From Actinidia chinensis (lineage: Eukaryota > Streptophyta > Magnoliopsida > Ericales > Actinidiaceae): a stretch of 10,891 nucleotides of DNA. Positions 8,145 to 10,891 of this stretch are shown here, one piece after another (position 1 is the first letter of the stretch; each line of letters starts with the position of its first letter). A program made the translations under genes and the position numbers. Location of the stretch: NCBI GenBank assembly GCA_009663005.1, contig VIGQ01000391.1, positions 1 through 10,891 of the forward strand. Direction: 5' to 3'. The notes beneath the pieces were generated by a model. It did not search any database, was not told the origin of the DNA, and saw only the letters and a program-made list of their open reading frames with translations.

Positions 8145-8149
8145 CATAG
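8145..8149. repeat. Target site duplication CATAG, right copy
   Basis: This is an exact match to 2834-2838. It directly follows the LTR end AACA at 8144 and lies in exon 6 of the SDR pseudogene. Confidence 0.9.
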
Positions 8150-8254
8150 TTTAGAGAAGATAGTGGCATTATGAGGCCTTCGAGTCTCTGGTGAGTCTGA
8201 GTTCTCACAATGTTCTGGATGAACGCAATTCGCATCACATTTACATTTGCTTTC
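8145..8254 (-). pseudogene. SDR exon 6, first part, cut by the copia insertion
   Basis: The exon follows a TTGTAG acceptor and shows ANVNV, then NCVHP and IVRT in different frames, and EGLI. Intact relatives have these as one run, VNCVHPGIVRT...EGLIT. There is a small insertion before NCVHP and a one-base change before IVRT. The copia target site duplication ends this part at 8145, and a short continuation is proposed at 2809-2833. Confidence 0.78.
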
Positions 8255-8479
8255 CTACAAGATTCTAGAACCCACATAATGAGAACCCGGTTATGGGTGC
8301 ACAAACAATAAATTATACTTTTTTTAAGATTTGTTCATTTATGGTCTAGCGAATCACCATTAATTGAACAGGGATGAAAAAGCACGAAATTAAAAAAAAA
8401 TTATTATTTTCAATACATTTTTTTTAACTCCTAAATCGCCCACCCAAGAGAGTTGATTAGCATTTTTCTTTCTTTTAAC

Positions 8480-8533
8480 CTTAAGTCTCCGAACCGAGTT
8501 CCTTAGTGTGCAAAATGTGTCGCATCGTATTGA
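8480..8533 (-). pseudogene. SDR exon 5, lacking the catalytic YxxxK segment
   Basis: After a pyrimidine-rich acceptor ending GACAG, the exon shows QYDAT, then jumps straight to a VLHTKEL-like stretch and ends in RRLK before a GT donor. Intact relatives have about ten residues between these, including the Tyr and Lys of the active site. The exon is 54 bp instead of an expected 81 or so, so about 27 bp are missing, and one-base shifts accompany the deletion. Confidence 0.75.
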
Positions 8534-8665
8534 CTGTCAAAGGAGAAAAAACTTCAGATCGCAAGTCAAACAAAAAGCCATTTTCTATCTCTCCTCATTT
8601 ACTTTGATTCTAGTGACTTAGTAACTTTCCCGATTTTTAATTCCTCTCATCTCCCGTCTCTTTAC

Positions 8666-8827
8666 CCTTTTTATTCTGTTTAGCATACCGAGATCACGAA
8701 TTATATCGCCGGAGAGCCTGCCGTGAACGCTCGACGACACGTTCACGATGCGCCCTTGAATGCCGGTAACCTTTGTTGTTTCGATCATCTTCTTCCGCAA
8801 AAGTTAGTAGTCCAATAGAAAGTAGAT
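8666..8827 (-). pseudogene. SDR exon 4, with a premature stop
   Basis: The exon reads YFLLDY, stop, LLRKKMIETTKVTGIQGRIV and then NVSSSVHGRLSGDIIRDLG. Ser in NVSSSVHG is the catalytic Ser region. The TAA at 8804-8806 lies where relatives have a Leu-rich stretch, consistent with TTA changing to TAA. The start position also seems to carry a one-base slip relative to the phase left by exon 3. The donor is AAAGG/GTAAAG. Confidence 0.85.
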
Positions 8828-8906
8828 CTTAAATTTTTCAATTGAAACGCCTTCATTAGCTACCTCTGAATTCGATCCATGTGTCAGTGGGATCATCAAA
8901 AATTAC

Positions 8907-8986
8907 CTAAATAATTTGTGGCGAAGGTCATCTCCACTCCATCTTCGGAGATCGCGTGGCCGTGCGAGAATTTTCCAGCGTTGTTT
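8907..8986 (-). pseudogene. SDR exon 3
   Basis: The 80-bp exon reads NNAGKFSHGHAISEDGVEMT followed by FATNYL. It holds the NNAG motif that stabilises the central sheet of SDR proteins and the family segment HAISEDGVE. It is bounded by TCAG at the acceptor and TTAG/GTAATT at the donor, and it is open throughout. Confidence 0.88.
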
Positions 8987-9219
8987 CTGAGATGAATGCA
9001 TAAAACCCAATTAACATTCCCCCTTAGTCAATCATACACACACAAATCACATCCATGTACATGCAGATCATTGTTTGAAAATTGTATCGGTTTACATGAT
9101 AGATTTCAAGTTAAATGGCTATAATTCCGAACTCAGCGACAAAGCTTTGAACGGAAGTGAGAGAGCTAAGGTCAAGAGCCATGAGAACAATCTCCGAATT
9201 AGGAAACTCCGATACGATG

Positions 9220-9463
9220 CGAGCCTTAGGACTAATGCTATGTTTACACACAAAAGTGTACAACATTTTGTACAACAAACTCAAAACGACATCGTTTCGT
9301 CCAAATAAATACAAAACGATGTCGTTCCACTAAACTTTTCGCGTTTTGCTCCTAAATGGAACAATGTCGTTTTTCATTTATTAGGGAAAAACAATGTCGT
9401 TTTGCATTGTTGTACAAATATTGTACAAAAAAGTGTGTAACTATAGCACGTCTCGAGCCTTAG
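9220..9463. mobile_element. Nonautonomous DNA transposon (MITE), Mutator-like by its target duplication
   Basis: A 224-bp insertion (9230-9453) is flanked by the exact 10-bp repeat CGAGCCTTAG (9220-9229 and 9454-9463); 9 bp is possible if the last G belongs to the element. The ends form an imperfect inverted repeat of about 60 bp, with GCTATGTTTACACAC on the left matching GCTATAGTTACACAC on the right (minus strand), followed by GTACAA repeats and an AAAACGACAT stretch. It has no coding capacity. A duplication of 9-10 bp points to the Mutator superfamily; this is inference, because no transposase or known family was compared. It sits in exon 2 of the SDR gene. Confidence 0.88.
9282..9408. repeat. 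AACGACATCGTT-type repeats within the MITE
   Basis: Near-palindromic AAACGACATCGTTT (about 9284-9298) recurs as AAACGATGTCGTT (about 9314-9327), ACAATGTCGTTTT (about 9361-9373) and ACAATGTCGTTTT again (about 9391-9403). The copies alternate in orientation and would let the single strand fold. Similar words are common in plant MITEs. Confidence 0.75.
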
Positions 9464-9658
9464 CGTCTTCGGCGCCCTTGAGGCTCCGAGCCGGGAGGAT
9501 CAGCCTAGCACCGAGCTTGGCAAACACGCGGGCCGTCTCGGCTCCTATCCCTGATGTGGCGCCTGGTGAACCACACGATCAAACAATCACGTGAGATAAT
9601 AAGACGGAGAATAATCTCAAAGATGTTTACAGCTGTGCATGTGGAGTTCGATGCTTAC

Positions 9659-9770
9659 CGGTGATGGTGCGAAGATCTCCGCAGCTGTTGGTGACTTGGT
9701 CAGCGATGGACTTGGAGCCATAGCCACTGGGGCCGAGTGAGCCGATCAGGTATTTTATGGTTTCAAGCAT
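9659..9770 (-). pseudogene. SDR exon 1
   Basis: The ATG at 9770 opens MLETIKYLIGSLGPSGYGSK, followed by SIADQVTNSCGDLRTIT. The GPSGYGSKS and ADQVT words match the N-terminal region of plant TIC32-like SDRs. The exon has 37 codons plus one base and ends at a consensus donor CCG/GTAAGC. It is fully open. Confidence 0.88.
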
Positions 9771-9945
9771 TTTTTGCTTGATTAGGACTATTCTTTGTTT
9801 TTTCGTTCTATTTCTATGTTGGTATTGACTTTTTGCTATGGGATTATTGGTGGAAAGCGAAGTACGTTAAGCACTTTGCATTAACAGAGGGAGAGTTACA
9901 GATAGGGTGGCTATTGTCAGGTTGCTAATCCTTTTGCGTTTAATT

Positions 9946-9962
9946 GAGAGAGAGAGAGAGAG
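9946..9962. repeat. GA microsatellite upstream of the SDR start
   Basis: A run of GA dinucleotides lies about 180 bp upstream of the SDR start codon; on the coding strand it is a CT run. CT-rich microsatellites are frequent in plant 5' UTRs and core promoters, so it may mark the old promoter or leader. No convincing TATA box was seen near it. Confidence 0.8.
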
Positions 9963-10767
9963 GTGATTTGGATAAACTGGTGACTCTAGTTACAAAATGG
10001 TGGAGAATAAGATGAGGGTTGGTGTCCTGGTTAGGAGCTAACAAGTTATATTGATTGGGAGTGGGTAGTTTTTATCATTGTCCATGTTAGGGTAAGGGAA
10101 TCAATCAATTAACATTTTGTCATGGATTGATTGTGACTTAAGTTGTGTGTGCTTGCTGTTATTATTTTTAATTTGGACAAATCACACTTCCTTCCATTGG
10201 ATTTTTGACAATTTCACAACGATCCCTTTCCTTGATTTTATTAACATGTTTTTGTCTAGTGCAAAAGATGGGTAAATAAGAAGGCATGGAAAATTGGCAC
10301 AACATGTCCGTGTTTAATTATTTGACCCAATACATGTTATCATATAGAGAGAGATATGTAGGCATAGAAACTATGAAATAGTGGGTGTGAATGCTAATAT
10401 TGGTTTTGAACTCGAAATATTGAAATTTATCAAAAAATTCAACGATTTTTTTTTAAATGAAGAGAAGGGTGTGAGTAGGGGAGAAGTCAAGCAGGCGCGA
10501 TGATTTTCTAGACGAATTGGGAGATGGCGAAAAGTTCCCCATGTATTCTACATGTTATTGTAAAAAAGAAAAGAGAATGCAATGTATTTCAAAATAGACC
10601 CAACTTCTATAAAATTTAAGATATGAACCTCCTGGTGCCTCCTGAACCTGCATGAATATTTTTAACAATTCATCTTATAAGGCATATTAGGATGATCATG
10701 TCTATAAAATATCAATTGATTAAAGAGTATTCATAATTACATAATGACATCATCTTTATTTGGATAT
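9963..10767. other. AT-rich intergenic flank, no gene recognised
   Basis: No open frame with recognisable protein similarity, RNA gene or transposon terminus was seen on either strand. It contains short A and T runs and a brief GA run near 10346. It is probably the 5' flank of the SDR gene. Confidence 0.6.
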
Positions 10768-10891
10768 TGTTGGGATCCAGCCCCAATGAAGAATTTAAGT
10801 CAGCCAAATTGGAGGCCCAAGCCCAAATTGGAAGCAGCCCAATTGGAAGCCCCAAGCCCATGAGGAAAGCCCAAGCCCATGACCAATTTAT
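10768..10891. repeat. GCCCAA-rich imperfect repeats, possible edge of another LTR element
   Basis: From TGTTGGGATCCAGCCCC the sequence turns into repeated AGCCCAAGCCCA and CCCAATTGGAAGC words up to the window end. CAAATTGGA/CAATTGGA recurs at about 10805, 10833 and 10850, and AAGCCCA several times. A TGTTGGGA start is common for plant LTRs, but there is no partner, primer site or target duplication in the window, so the element call is tentative. Confidence 0.5.

Larger units (their letters stand above)
2834..8149 (-). mobile_element. Ty1/copia LTR retrotransposon, structurally complete but inactive
   Basis: Two LTRs of about 283 bp, a primer binding site, a polypurine tract and a 5-bp target site duplication CATAG (2834-2838 and 8145-8149) define one insertion of about 5.3 kb. 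Between the LTRs the minus strand gives copia domains in the order gag, protease region, GAG-pre-integrase, integrase, RT and RNase H, all broken by frequent frameshifts and stops. The integrase-before-RT order separates Ty1/copia from Ty3/gypsy. The LTRs differ by many substitutions and indels, so the insertion is old. It lies in exon 6 of an SDR gene, in the same orientation as that gene. Confidence 0.95.
9096..9562 (-). pseudogene. SDR exon 2, split by a MITE
   Basis: The exon begins after a CAG acceptor and completes the TGATSGIG cofactor motif, then reads ETARVFAKLGARLILPARSL and KGAEDAKAR up to 9454. The 224-bp MITE and one target copy follow, and the frame resumes at 9219 with IVSEFPNSEIVLMALDLSSL and TSVQSFVAEF. 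Removing the insertion restores the frame exactly. Near the end a one-base shift and a TAG at 9119-9121 appear in the stretch that should read like LPLNLLI. The donor is AT/GTAAAC, and its phase fits exon 3. Confidence 0.9.
8145..9770 (-). pseudogene. TIC32-like/retinol-dehydrogenase-like SDR pseudogene with introns
   Basis: The intact family consists of NAD(P)H-dependent short-chain oxidoreductases with a Rossmann fold; plant members are often annotated as TIC32-like or retinol-dehydrogenase-like. Visible motifs are the cofactor box TGATSGIG (codon split by intron 1), NNAG (exon 3) and the IVNVSSSVHG segment with the catalytic Ser (exon 4). Six exons are traced: 9659-9770, 9096-9562, 8907-8986, 8666-8827, 8480-8533 and 8145-8254, with most introns flanked by GT and AG. 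Defects are a MITE in exon 2, a one-base shift with stop TAG (9119-9121), a stop TAA in exon 4 (8804-8806), loss of the YxxxK segment in exon 5, frameshifts in exon 6 and the copia insertion. Retained introns show that it is not a processed copy. The natural substrate cannot be told from sequence. The exact subfamily is less certain than the SDR call. Confidence 0.9.

Noticed and set aside
1..8149. Sequencing error as the cause of the many frameshifts
   Set aside because: Exons 1-3 of the SDR gene read almost cleanly in the same window, and the noncoding LTRs also differ from each other, which fits old age better than base-calling error.
9394..9594. Plus-strand frame of 66 codons
   Set aside because: It is the antisense shadow of SDR exon 2, whose minus-strand reading gives clear family motifs.

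Overview
The window reads as nuclear DNA of a flowering plant, most likely a eudicot. It holds decayed Ty1/copia LTR retrotransposons, a short MITE-like insertion and the introns and exons of a plant short-chain dehydrogenase/reductase (SDR) gene. Nothing bacterial or viral is visible, and no complete working gene was found. All calls come from reading the sequence by eye; no search or alignment program was run.

Left part (1-2646): remnants of Tork/Tnt1-like copia elements. Positions 1-800 carry a frameshifted reverse transcriptase (RT) fragment on the plus strand. Positions about 960-1740 carry a second RT fragment of the same family on the minus strand, so the two copies form a large imperfect inverted repeat. 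The minus-strand copy leads back through a GC-rich repeated leader (about 1790-2235) and a tRNA-Met-type primer binding site (2239-2250) to an LTR (2254-2646). That LTR has a TATA box and a set of short direct repeats in U3. Gag, protease and most of integrase are missing between the leader and RT.

Middle part (2834-8149): a structurally complete but dead copia element on the minus strand. It has a 5-bp target site duplication (CATAG), LTRs at 2839-3122 and 7862-8144, a primer binding site at 7849-7861 and a polypurine tract at 3123-3138. The decayed domains run gag, protease region, GAG-pre-integrase, integrase, RT, RNase H. The LTRs differ at many positions, so the insertion is old.

Right part (8145-9770, with a small remnant at 2809-2833): a minus-strand, intron-containing SDR pseudogene of the plant TIC32-like/retinol-dehydrogenase-like group. 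Six exons can be traced. Exon 2 is split by a 224-bp MITE with a 10-bp target site duplication, exon 5 has lost the catalytic YxxxK segment, and exon 6 is split by the middle copia element. Exons 1 and 2 otherwise read through more than 100 codons without a frameshift, so the damage in the retroelements is unlikely to be just sequencing noise.

Far right (9771-10891): the 5' flank of the SDR gene, with a GA microsatellite and no other gene, then a GCCCA-rich repeat from about 10768 that may be the edge of another element. The window is best read as one host gene broken up by successive transposon insertions.
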